Shown one piece after another: positions 54,999 through 64,000 of a stretch of DNA of 64,000 nucleotides. How positions within the stretch are numbered: position 1 is the stretch's first letter; each line of letters opens with the position of its first letter. The notes under the pieces are model-generated. The model had not been told where the DNA came from and searched no databases. It was given only the letters and a program-made list of their open reading frames with translations. The stretch comes from Rhizopus arrhizus (Eukaryota > Mucoromycota > Mucoromycetes > Mucorales > Rhizopodaceae): positions 372,001 through 436,000 of the forward strand of contig JAKZZE010000003.1 in the NCBI GenBank assembly GCA_024220505.1, read 5' to 3'. Made by a program: the position numbers and the translations under genes.

Positions 54999-55874
54999 AT
55001 GTCAAACACAAATGACTTCAACTCTGCTGCTGCTGGTTCTTCCAGTAGTAATGCCAAAACTTATCCTGATAACGCTCGTCGTATGTCAGATGTTTCTACT
55101 TTATCTTCAGAGGCAGAGTCCTCTGGAATGACCACTTCCGCAGTTTCTTCTGGTTCTCTTGAGCCTAGAATCGCAGCCCCATCCATCCACTCTTCCATTG
55201 AGGAGTTGGATTCCACCATCATCGGTGCCACCCAAGTTATTCTTAACTTGTCTGTTCGTCTCCTTTCTACGACTCCTGAGTCAGAGGAAGACAACATGGT
55301 GCGCGCTAAGTACGAAGCCTGCTCTAAGGATCTGGAGAGACTAGTTCATACTAGAGACCTCCTCCAGCGAGCCATGAACCATGCTGTTCCCACCGCTTGG
55401 ACTGGTTCACCTAAGGTTGCGCCTGCAGCCTTGAATGTTGTACCTCCAAACCTACCCCTCATGCAGTGGAAGGGTGCGGTCTTTGACCCATCTGCCCCTG
55501 TCTCTGTGGATGTCAAGCACTGCTTGAAAAAATTTCAGGACGTAATGTTCGCACATGGTCTTGACCTTGATCAGCACTGGCTTCGTCTTCTCCCTCCTTG
55601 CTTGTCATCGAGTCAACGTACTTGGCTTGATGAGTACCAAGAAAAAGAGGATGTCCATACGTGGAGTCAGTTCAAAAAGGCTTTTACTAGCCATTATGGT
55701 GTTGGTTCGGCTGAAGAAAAAGCCACATCTACAACGGAGTTGTTACGCATCTCCATGACTGCTGCTGAAACTGTTGACCAATATGTTGAACGTTTCAACA
55801 ACCTCCGTCGCTTGGCACAAATCCAAGATCGCTGTGTCTTGACTCGTTGTTTTTTGATCGGTCTTCAGGCCGAC
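54999..55874 (+). CDS. Element A Gag, first part (split by insertion of element B)
   Basis: The ATG at 54999-55001 opens MSNTNDFNSAAAGSSSSNAK, a Ser/Thr-rich leader, then a Ty3 capsid-like region: VDVKHCLKKFQDVMFAHGLD, WLDEYQEKEDVHTWSQFKKA, and AAETVDQYVERFNNLRRLAQ followed by LIGLQAD. The frame is broken at 55874 by the LTR of element B and resumes after that element at 62309 with IYKKVVVSLANCTDAEKE. One copy of the 5-bp duplication CCGAC lies on each side, so the original frame is continuous across the insertion. The sequence is noticeably more GC-rich than element B. Confidence 0.9.
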
Positions 55875-56523
55875 TGTTAAGGATACATAAGATTATAGTC
55901 ACTTTATTTTAGTAAAAGGAATCAGATATGATCCTGAATAATATATTGACATAACTTGGAATCATTTATAACATTCTTCCCAACACAGATCAATAAAATA
56001 CTTTGATTAGATTTTTATATTAAGCTTTATTCATATTAGCTTCACATAGTCAAATAAGATGACATGGTTGTAATATAGTTTAGTGATAGTATGAGCATGT
56101 TGAATAAGGAATGACGATTACTTACCGGATCATCATTAGTCATGAAAACATTTATCCTGACTGAGATATTATTGTTAACAATGATATCCAATCACGGAAC
56201 TAAGGATCTTTATATCCATCCGTACCGTCTCCTTAAATAGTTATATCTGAAACCATCCCAATAGCATAATTGACAATACAAGCTAGGAACAGGCTAAACT
56301 AATAATTAGAAATAGTAATCATCTATTCTGTCATGTTGATTATAAATCTGTCCTAATTCTTTATCCGTATCATGTCTATAAATACTCTCACTTTTTACAT
56401 GTAGAATTTTTTTTTATCTAATCATAGTTATCTTAACTTAATAAAGAGATACCAAGTTCTAACAGTATTTCTTTATCTTTGATTGCTATATTATATTTAC
56501 CTAAAACTCCCCTATTCTAAACA
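55875..56523 (+). repeat. 5' LTR of element B (649 bp)
   Basis: It starts TGTTAAGGATACATAAGATT and ends CCCTATTCTAAACA. It contains TATAAATA-like DNA at about 56378 and AATAAA-type strings. It matches 61661-62308 except for one extra T in the run at about 56010. Confidence 0.97.
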
Positions 56524-56546
56524 TTTTTTACTGTTAATTACTTGCA

Positions 56547-59500
56547 ATGAATTCTACTACTGGTGAAAACTCTTTCAGCAATGGTGCTGCTCCTAATAGT
56601 GATAACATGTCCATCGTTACTGGGTCAATCGATTTGTCGTCCTTTGCTGGTTCCTCTCCTCTAACTAATGATGGAACGTCTATGGTCTTGGATTCCCTTT
56701 TGCAACCTTCGTCCTCCACTGGTGAGAGGGAAGAGTTACTGCTGCGCCAAAATCTCTTGCAATTGCGCAGTGAATTTAATGGCTTTTTGGAAGCGTTTAC
56801 GACGGCTAGGCTTGCTGGTGATGAGGCAGCTGCCGATCAAGCGCTTCAGCAGATGGATCGTACCAAGCGCAGGTTGACTGCCTTGCAAGAGTACAGTTCC
56901 ATCCTTGGGAAGACCGCTTCGCCTAATGGAAACATTAGTAGCGGAAATGCAGGTCTCACATTGTCTCACAGAGATCTCCCAAAATTCCAATTGGCATCAA
57001 GTGTTGTGCGTCCGTTTCCCAATGAAGAGGTATTCGAGTCTGTTGAGCACTTCCTGGCCAGATTTGAGAATATTATTAAAGGTTCCGCTTACCGTGATGT
57101 TGAGCAAGTTTGGAAACAATTTTTACCTTTGTGCCTACCTTATAGTGATAATGCATGGGTTGAGACTGATTTGCGTAAATGCAATTCATGGGCGGAAGCA
57201 AGAGCTGCATTCAAAGAGCACCATGGTTCAAGTCTGGCCACTCGACATTATACAGATTTGGTCTTTACCATGCAAATGAGTAGCAAAGAGTCTATTGGTG
57301 ATTATTCCAAAAAGTTTCTTCAAGCTGTGTACAATGCTGGGCTTCCTAGTGATGATCCACGCATTGCTGACCGTTTTCTGGCTTCTTTGACCTTATCGGT
57401 GCAAACATTGATAAGAGTAACTGTCGCTAGAGTCGGCAAGAATAAAGCTGATACAAATGAAAAATGGACTGTGGAATATATCACACAAGTTGGTCGCGAC
57501 ATTTTGGGCGATGATAATAAACTGTATGCAGAAGCTACTGCTTTGATTCCTGGCGCCAACAAGAGTGACACAGGGAAGTCTAGATACAGTGAGAATGGTT
57601 CTCGAGGTGATGGGTCTTTGTCTGGACACAGAAGACATCAATTCAAAAGAAGAAGCCAGAATATGACCAAGGTCAACAAGTATTACTTTTGCACCCACCA
57701 TGGTAAAAATAATACACATGATACAATCGATTGCTTTACAACAAAAAGGGTTGAAAAAGCTAGTACGAACAAAAAGTGCTTTAAATGTGGGCAACCCTGG
57801 TCTAGAGATCATAAATGCAAAAATAATGATAAAAAAGTATTCGCTGTCACAAGTCGTAAAGATGATAATGGTCCTGACGATGATGTTGTAAAAGACAAAG
57901 CAATCTTGTTAGACCAAGCTACCTCTGAAGTAAATACTATGATGGAGGGATTAAGCTATGACTGTAAGTACCAAACTAAAGAGAGAACACTTGATAAAAA
58001 AGAAATTAAAGCCAATGCATTTAATTTACTTACTCCAATTATTATAGAGAACGAAAAGCTCATGGGTCTTGTTGACACTGGAAGCGATACAAGCTTTATT
58101 GATATAAATGCTTTCACTAAAAAATTGAAATTAAATAAAATAAACAAAATTAGTGGTTCCTATAATTTCTTATCTCATAATAATGATGTTTCTCGTATTG
58201 GTATTACTGATCCTTTGAAGTTTAAATATTCAAATGGAATTATGTTTGAACATTCTTTAGAAATTATGAAATTCAATTCAGGATTCGATTTTGATGTTCT
58301 GCTTGGAACCGATATCTTACCAAAAATGAATATTGGTTTAACAGGTGTAGCGTTCAGATTTAGTAGTGAACATTCACACTCTGATACAGCCGCTGATGAA
58401 ATTCAACTTTTAGAAAATATAAATGTTGACCAAGTGAATGAATTTGAACCTGATAATTCGCCTGCCGGAACAGCCGAGCAAAGAGCAAATTTCTTTGATA
58501 TGATCAAAGATGTTTTGAAAAAGAACCAGAGTATTCCAGTGACATCGTCATGTCCCATGCCTGAGTCAGTTATTCATTTACCAACAAAAGAAGGTGCCAC
58601 GGCTTATAGACGGCAATATCCAATTCCGCACGCTTTAAGACCTGTTTTAGATAAGCAAATTGAAGAATGGTTAAAAACGGGAACTATAATAAAGTCCAAA
58701 GTTAATACATCTTTCAATAGTCCACTCCTTTTAGTTCCAAAGAGAAACAAAGCAGGCGAGATAGTGAATCATCGCGTATGCTTGGATGTGAGATTACTTA
58801 ATAATATACTACCTCCTACTTTCAATTATCCTGTCCCTTTGATCAGAGATATTTTTGATAATTTGAGTGGTAAGAAGGTATTTTCTACTATTGACTTATC
58901 GAATGCATATCACAGATTTAAAGTTGCACCTGAAGATGTTCATAAATTAACATTCACACATAATAATGCTCAATACTCATTCATAAAAGGATGTTTTGGA
59001 GTAAAGATGTTGACATCACAATTTCAAAAATGCCTTGCTATTCTCTTTGATGGGATGTCTTGTGTTCAGAATTTTGTAGATGATTGCATTGTAGCCAGCG
59101 ATAGCTTTGAGCAACATGCAGAAGATGTGAAATTAGTATTAGAGAAATTGACATCTGTGAATTTGATTGTAAATCCAGATAAATGTGTATGGTTTCAACA
59201 TTCAGTCCGACTCTTGGGTTTTGTAGTAAATATTACTGGCACTAAGGTAGATCGCAATAAGTTGACCAATGTTCAAAACTGGCCAATCCCAAATCAGAGT
59301 CATAAACATGTGCAACAGTTTATGGGCTTGATTAATTACTTTAGGGATTATGTTCCAATGATTTCACGAGTTGCTGAACCAATTACAAGATTGAGTAATG
59401 CTGTGAATATTAGAGAGCTATGGACTGATGAACAAACGAATAGTTTCAACGCATTAAAAGACATACTACAATCAAACCTTGTACTTCATTATCCAGACTT

Positions 59501-61499
59501 AAGTAAGAAGTTTTTTGTGGCAACTGATGCATCCCTATATGGCGTCGCAGCTGTCCTATATCAAAAGGATGAATTACAGCGTGACAAATATATAAGCTTC
59601 GTATCCTCTTCTTTGACACCATCTCAAAGGCGATGGAGTACCACCAAAAGGGAATTATATGCAATCATTTTAGCACTCAAAAAATATAGAAAATTCTTAT
59701 GGGGAAGACACTTTACTATTTATAGTGACCATAAAGCGTTAGTCTACTTGCACACACAGAAAATAGCTAATCCTATGATGATTGGTTGGATGGAAACACT
59801 TCTCGATTTTGATTTTGATGTTGTCCATATCCCTGGTGTTTTAAATAAGCTCCCTGATCAATTAAGTCGTTTGTATCCTCCTTTAGAAGATGATAACAAA
59901 CTGGTGGAGGATGGTGTTTATAAGAAAAACAAAAATAATCTTAAAATTAAAAAAGTTGTTGTAAAAAGAAAGAAGTATTGCAGAGACAAATCAATTAATG
60001 TACTCGCTACTCGATTAATAGAAAATAAAAATGAACTGACTGATTATCTAACTCCTCCTGAAGAAGAGAGAGATGCCATATTAAGAGAAACACACTCATA
60101 TGGTCATTATGGTTACCAAGCTATCGTACGTGATATTCACAGTCGAGGTATGCATTGGACCAATATATATGATGAAGCAAAAAACATTGTTAGTTCATGC
60201 AGTGAATGTCAGAAGCACAACATAAATAAGAGAGGCTATCATCCATTGACCAATGTTGTAGCTCATAGGCCATTTGATCATATTGCTATAGATCTTGCTG
60301 GACCACTTCCTGCTACTGGAGATGATTATATATATTTATTGGTTCTAACTGATATATGTACCAAGTACATTGTGATTAGACCGTTAAAAAATAAACAATC
60401 CGATACAGTCGCAAAAGAACTGATAAGTATCTTTGGAGACTATGGATTCCCACGTATCATCCAGAGCGATAATGGAACAGAATTCAGAAATTCACTGATG
60501 AGTCATATTTCAAAGAACCTTGGTATAGATCGTAGATATTCTACTGCGTATCATCCACAAGGTAATGGTAGTGCTGAAGCTAGTGTTAAAATTGCGATGA
60601 ACACATTGAGAAAGATGATTAAATCCAACGGTAGAGATTGGAATCATTATCTTCCAATTGTGCAGCTCTGTATAAATAGATATATAAAAAATAAAACACT
60701 TAGCTCTCCTTTTTCATTAATGTATGCTCGCAGAGTTAATATGCCTGACGACTACGCAAATAAAAAGTATCCAATCCCCAATGATTTGATGACAGTTAAA
60801 GAATTAGAAGAACGTATCAAACATATGGAGGAAATCGTATTCCCAGCTATATTAGAAAGAACTCAAAAGATTAATGAGGAATACAGTAAGAGATACAATA
60901 ATAAAAACATTATGGTTGACATCCCTGTTGGATCGCATGTTATGGTGAGACTAGAAAATAGGACGAGTAAACTTGCTCCATTATATAAAGGTCCCTATAC
61001 AGTGGTTCGAAAGAACAGAGGAGGTTCATATGAACTGAAAGATGAGCAGAATGAGTTATTACATCGTAACTACACGCCATCTGAATTAAAAGTTGTCAAC
61101 ATGGATGAGTCAAATATCGAAAATGAATATTACGAAGTTGAAGACATTCGTGACCATCGTGGACCAATCGGTCATCGAGAGTTTTTAGTTAAATGGGTCG
61201 GTTACGGTGAACGTGCAAACACATGGCAAAAGGCTAGTGATTTTACAGACCCAACTATCATAGAGAAATATTGGGATAAACAAGATGAACTGAAAAAGTT
61301 GGAACATGAGAGAGCTGAACAAATTGTGAAAAAAGCATCATCCAATTCCAAATATAATAAGTCCAATAGAAATTCCACACCTAAAGTGAGTGATGAGAAA
61401 AAAGTACACTCTGTTGAGACAAAGAAAAGAACTCTTCCTACAAAACTTAGCAGAGAAGAAAGATTATTAAAGAGAAGGCTTAACAAGGAGAAAAAATAA
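56547..61499 (+). CDS. Element B Gag-Pol polyprotein with C-terminal chromodomain
   Basis: This 1650-residue single ORF is intact. A Gag capsid region occupies about residues 150-330 (VFESVEHFLARFENIIKGSA). The zinc knuckle is CFKCGQPWSRDHKC. Protease: MGLVDTGSDTSFIDI. Reverse transcriptase: FSTIDLSNAYHRFKVAPEDV, LTSQFQKCLAILFDGM and the active-site NFVDDCIVAS. RNase H: FFVATDASLYGVAAVLYQKD, then TKRELYAIILALKKY. Integrase: an HHCC module (HSYGHYGYQAIVRDIHSRGM; SSCSECQKHN) and the DDE core (HIAIDLAGPLPATGDD; IIQSDNGTEFRNS; YHPQGNGSAEASVK). The C-terminal chromodomain, about residues 1525-1580, includes YYEVEDIRDHRGP and REFLVKWVGYGERANTWQ, which marks a chromovirus and would steer integration to marked chromatin. 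A lysine/arginine-rich tail follows. With Gag and Pol in one frame, no frameshift is needed. Confidence 0.97.
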   Translation: MNSTTGENSFSNGAAPNSDNMSIVTGSIDLSSFAGSSPLTNDGTSMVLDSLLQPSSSTGEREELLLRQNLLQLRSEFNGFLEAFTTARLAGDEAAADQALQQMDRTKRRLTALQEYSSILGKTASPNGNISSGNAGLTLSHRDLPKFQLASSVVRPFPNEEVFESVEHFLARFENIIKGSAYRDVEQVWKQFLPLCLPYSDNAWVETDLRKCNSWAEARAAFKEHHGSSLATRHYTDLVFTMQMSSKESIGDYSKKFLQAVYNAGLPSDDPRIADRFLASLTLSVQTLIRVTVARVGKNKADTNEKWTVEYITQVGRDILGDDNKLYAEATALIPGANKSDTGKSRYSENGSRGDGSLSGHRRHQFKRRSQNMTKVNKYYFCTHHGKNNTHDTIDCFTTKRVEKASTNKKCFKCGQPWSRDHKCKNNDKKVFAVTSRKDDNGPDDDVVKDKAILLDQATSEVNTMMEGLSYDCKYQTKERTLDKKEIKANAFNLLTPIIIENEKLMGLVDTGSDTSFIDINAFTKKLKLNKINKISGSYNFLSHNNDVSRIGITDPLKFKYSNGIMFEHSLEIMKFNSGFDFDVLLGTDILPKMNIGLTGVAFRFSSEHSHSDTAADEIQLLENINVDQVNEFEPDNSPAGTAEQRANFFDMIKDVLKKNQSIPVTSSCPMPESVIHLPTKEGATAYRRQYPIPHALRPVLDKQIEEWLKTGTIIKSKVNTSFNSPLLLVPKRNKAGEIVNHRVCLDVRLLNNILPPTFNYPVPLIRDIFDNLSGKKVFSTIDLSNAYHRFKVAPEDVHKLTFTHNNAQYSFIKGCFGVKMLTSQFQKCLAILFDGMSCVQNFVDDCIVASDSFEQHAEDVKLVLEKLTSVNLIVNPDKCVWFQHSVRLLGFVVNITGTKVDRNKLTNVQNWPIPNQSHKHVQQFMGLINYFRDYVPMISRVAEPITRLSNAVNIRELWTDEQTNSFNALKDILQSNLVLHYPDLSKKFFVATDASLYGVAAVLYQKDELQRDKYISFVSSSLTPSQRRWSTTKRELYAIILALKKYRKFLWGRHFTIYSDHKALVYLHTQKIANPMMIGWMETLLDFDFDVVHIPGVLNKLPDQLSRLYPPLEDDNKLVEDGVYKKNKNNLKIKKVVVKRKKYCRDKSINVLATRLIENKNELTDYLTPPEEERDAILRETHSYGHYGYQAIVRDIHSRGMHWTNIYDEAKNIVSSCSECQKHNINKRGYHPLTNVVAHRPFDHIAIDLAGPLPATGDDYIYLLVLTDICTKYIVIRPLKNKQSDTVAKELISIFGDYGFPRIIQSDNGTEFRNSLMSHISKNLGIDRRYSTAYHPQGNGSAEASVKIAMNTLRKMIKSNGRDWNHYLPIVQLCINRYIKNKTLSSPFSLMYARRVNMPDDYANKKYPIPNDLMTVKELEERIKHMEEIVFPAILERTQKINEEYSKRYNNKNIMVDIPVGSHVMVRLENRTSKLAPLYKGPYTVVRKNRGGSYELKDEQNELLHRNYTPSELKVVNMDESNIENEYYEVEDIRDHRGPIGHREFLVKWVGYGERANTWQKASDFTDPTIIEKYWDKQDELKKLEHERAEQIVKKASSNSKYNKSNRNSTPKVSDEKKVHSVETKKRTLPTKLSREERLLKRRLNKEKK

Positions 61500-61660
61500 T
61501 AAAAAAAAGAAAAAAGAAAAACGGACAAAGATAGTCACGGTAAATTACCCCGCAATTTAGCATGAAAATGATCTACCAAATTGATTAGACATTTCATAAC
61601 GCATACCTATTCACTTTTATGCCGAATCAACAAGGTGTTGTTGAATCTGGTGGAGGATAA

Positions 61661-62308
61661 TGTTAAGGATACATAAGATTATAGTCACTTTATTTTAGTA
61701 AAAGGAATCAGATATGATCCTGAATAATATATTGACATAACTTGGAATCATTTATAACATTCTTCCCAACACAGATCAATAAAATACTTTGATTAGATTT
61801 TATATTAAGCTTTATTCATATTAGCTTCACATAGTCAAATAAGATGACATGGTTGTAATATAGTTTAGTGATAGTATGAGCATGTTGAATAAGGAATGAC
61901 GATTACTTACCGGATCATCATTAGTCATGAAAACATTTATCCTGACTGAGATATTATTGTTAACAATGATATCCAATCACGGAACTAAGGATCTTTATAT
62001 CCATCCGTACCGTCTCCTTAAATAGTTATATCTGAAACCATCCCAATAGCATAATTGACAATACAAGCTAGGAACAGGCTAAACTAATAATTAGAAATAG
62101 TAATCATCTATTCTGTCATGTTGATTATAAATCTGTCCTAATTCTTTATCCGTATCATGTCTATAAATACTCTCACTTTTTACATGTAGAATTTTTTTTT
62201 ATCTAATCATAGTTATCTTAACTTAATAAAGAGATACCAAGTTCTAACAGTATTTCTTTATCTTTGATTGCTATATTATATTTACCTAAAACTCCCCTAT
62301 TCTAAACA
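61661..62308 (+). repeat. 3' LTR of element B (648 bp)
   Basis: It has the same TGTTAAGG...CTAAACA ends and sequence as the 5' LTR, one base shorter. It is followed directly by CCGAC and the resumed Gag frame of element A. Confidence 0.97.
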
Positions 62309-64000
62309 CCGACATCTACAAGAAGGTGGTCGTGTCCTTAGCCAATTGTACGGACGCGGAAAAAGAATCGGTCGACTACGTTGTCAAGTTGGCCAAGACT
62401 TTGTACCATTCGCTGTACAAAGTTCGTAAAGTGGCTAACGCTGCTCACACTTCTGCTGGCCCTTCGATGGTCAATGACTCTTCTTCTTCTGGTCGAAAGA
62501 AATCTTCTGCTTTTATCTCTGGTTCTGCTGTTCGTTCTGCACCTTATCCGCAGGCTTCTAGGAAGTATTGCAGATTCCACAAGACTACCACCCATAGCAA
62601 TGATGAATGTCGTGCTATGAAGAAAGCTTCCTCTTCTTCTCCTTCTTCGGGTTCTACCCAAGTTGATGTCTCCTCTGGTTCTGCTGCCTCCCAGTGGAAT
62701 CCAAGAAACCAACCTTCCGGTTTGGGACGTCCGTGCCGCTCTTGTGGTGCTGACAACTGGCGTCCTGGTCACCGATGCAAAGGAAAGGGTCGTTCAACCG
62801 GTTCCTTGGCTGACGATTCTGCCGGATCTTCTCACATGTTTCGAGCAATGAGTCGATCCCCTGCTTCTTCCTTGTCTTCCGTTGCCTCTTCTGGTAACGA
62901 TGTTTCTGTTTCTGTTGGCTCTTCTGCCACTGCTGCTTCGAGTAGTAGTGATGCTTCTCCCGGTCGCAAGACTGATGCTGCTGGTCCCGTTGTTCCTGTT
63001 CCCGATTCGTCGGATGATATGGACATTGATGTTGCGGAAGCCCTTACTGTGGCTGAAGCTGCTCAGGCCTGTAAGTACATTACACATCACATCTTTTCTA
63101 AAGCGCCTTCAAACACTAATACGCTTTATGTTCCTATTATTATAGAGCACATCAAAACATGGGCCATGATTGATACCGGTTCGTCTTTTTCGTGTGTGTC
63201 TCCTTCGTTCTGTTCGGCACTTGGTTTAGTTCCAACACCTAATCCAGGATCGATCAAGTTAGGACATAATAGTTCAAGTACTGTAAGCCGGTTAGGCATA
63301 ATAAATCTTACTGTTTATTATAACCAAATCCGTTTGTCATATGAATTTGAAGTGTTTGATTTTAGCAGTGATGTTCCCATTTGTTTAGGACTTGACATTT
63401 TGCCTAAACTAAGAATAGGTTTAACAGGATTAGCCACTTCTTGGTTAAATTCTAATATTCCTAAAATACCTGATCCAGTTAACCCTGATGATTATAAGCC
63501 AAATGAAACTCCTGTTGGCACTATGCAGGAAAGACAACGTTTGATGAGCACTATTCAACCTTTGTTAGATGCTAATACGAGTATCCCCATGTCTTCTCAT
63601 TGTAATTTACCTGGTGCTATCATCACTCTTGATACTGAACCCAATGCCTTTGCTTATCGAAGACAACCCGATATTGCTATTGCTAATAGAAAGATCATGG
63701 AAGACCAAATTCAAACTTGGTTGGATGATTGTGTCATTGAACCTGCTCCTTCCAATACTCGCTTCAATAACCCTATTTTTCTTGTTGGAAAAAAGGATGT
63801 CAACGGATTATACACTAAGAAAAGAGCAGTTATTGATCCACGTCTGCTTAACCAACTTGTAAAGAATGTTGATAGAATGCCTTTACCTCTAATCAGCGAT
63901 CTTCATCAACGTATGGGTTCTGCTACTATATTCACTACCTTCGACATACGAGCATGCTTTCATCGTTTTCTTATCCAAGAATCTGATAGACCCAAAACCG
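62309..64000 (+). CDS. Element A Gag-Pol, continuation (runs off right edge)
   Basis: The frame set by 54999-55874 resumes here and stays open to the window end. Gag ends with a zinc-binding motif (CRSCGADNWRPGHRCKGKG) preceded by a second cysteine-histidine group (KYCRFHKTTTHSNDEC), and a Ser/Ala-rich linker follows. The protease is at about 63155-63200 (WAMIDTGSSFSCVSPSFC). The start of reverse transcriptase is KKRAVIDPRLLNQLVKNV and FTTFDIRACFHRFLIQESD. The polymerase active site, RNase H and integrase lie outside. It is a different Ty3 lineage from element B, as shown by its own Gag and protease sequence and its richer GC content. Confidence 0.9.

Larger units (their letters stand above)
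55875..62308 (+). mobile_element. Ty3-type chromovirus-like retrotransposon B, 6434 bp, nested in element A
   Basis: Two nearly identical LTRs (55875-56523 and 61661-62308) enclose one long Gag-Pol ORF. The target duplication CCGAC lies at 55870-55874 and 62309-62313. The LTRs differ visibly by a single T in one run, which implies a very recent insertion. Purine-rich GGTGGAGGA lies just before the 3' LTR and may be the polypurine tract. Only 23 bp separate the 5' LTR from the ATG, and no obvious tRNA-type primer-binding site was recognised there. Confidence 0.97.

Noticed and set aside
1..64000. tRNA or rRNA genes
   Set aside because: No tRNA-like A/B-box pair with a foldable cloverleaf and no rRNA segment was noticed by eye. 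A covariance search would be needed to be certain.

Overview
The window is eukaryotic and most likely comes from an early-diverging fungus of the Mucoromycota, probably Mucorales. The reasons are an AT-rich background, genes split by short GT...AG introns of about 50-100 bp, a class IV-type chitin synthase, a fungal phenylalanine hydroxylase and SMG9, many long A/T homopolymers, and a dense load of Tc1/mariner-like, LINE, Ty3 and Fanzor elements. The species cannot be named from the sequence alone.

Layout. 0-6 kb: the start of a zinc-type alcohol dehydrogenase leaving the left edge, then AT-rich DNA with a Fanzor N-terminal relic and a dead DDE transposase. 6-12.3 kb: a compact conserved block of phenylalanine hydroxylase (+), TSR1 (-), WDR53-like WD40 protein (+) and RPB10 (+). 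13.2-14.1 kb: a dead cytochrome c1 copy abutting the 3' end of APC1 (14.3-19.3 kb, -), which has lost its usual C-terminus. 20.9-21.4 kb: an NHP6-type HMG-box gene. 22.1-31.4 kb: a mobile-element area with a decayed Fanzor, a decayed transposase, a LINE fragment, one intact 1518-bp Tc1/mariner-type element with perfect 30-bp inverted repeats, and an orphan protein with a PD-(D/E)XK-like motif. 31.4-36.8 kb: a nearly full-length two-ORF LINE (-). 36.8-44.5 kb: USB1, DNAJC11-like and chitin synthase, all on +. 44.6-48.0 kb: a complete 3430-bp transposon bounded by 78-bp inverted repeats and TA dinucleotides that carries an intron-containing Fanzor, the eukaryotic TnpB-like RNA-guided nuclease, and no visible transposase. 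49.9-52.4 kb: SMG9 (+) and RTF2 (-), convergent. 52.6-64 kb: a truncated LINE, then a Ty3-type retrotransposon (A) whose Gag ORF is split by a second, very young Ty3 chromodomain element (B) with near-identical 649/648-bp LTRs and a CCGAC target duplication. Element A runs off the right edge.

The housekeeping genes serve separate core processes: ribosome assembly (TSR1), RNA polymerases I-III (RPB10), the cell cycle (APC1), U6 snRNA maturation (USB1), mitochondrial membrane organisation (DNAJC11), nonsense-mediated decay (SMG9), fork termination (RTF2) and the cell wall (chitin synthase). The most interesting system is the Fanzor family: one complete TIR-bounded element and two decayed copies, alongside Tc1/mariner-type transposases whose TA target and CAGTTA-beginning ends resemble the ends of the Fanzor element. 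Several conserved genes carry single-base frame breaks exactly in homopolymers (APC1 once, RTF2 twice, also the Fanzor and the LINEs). Sequence error is therefore a serious alternative to biological inactivation and should be excluded first.
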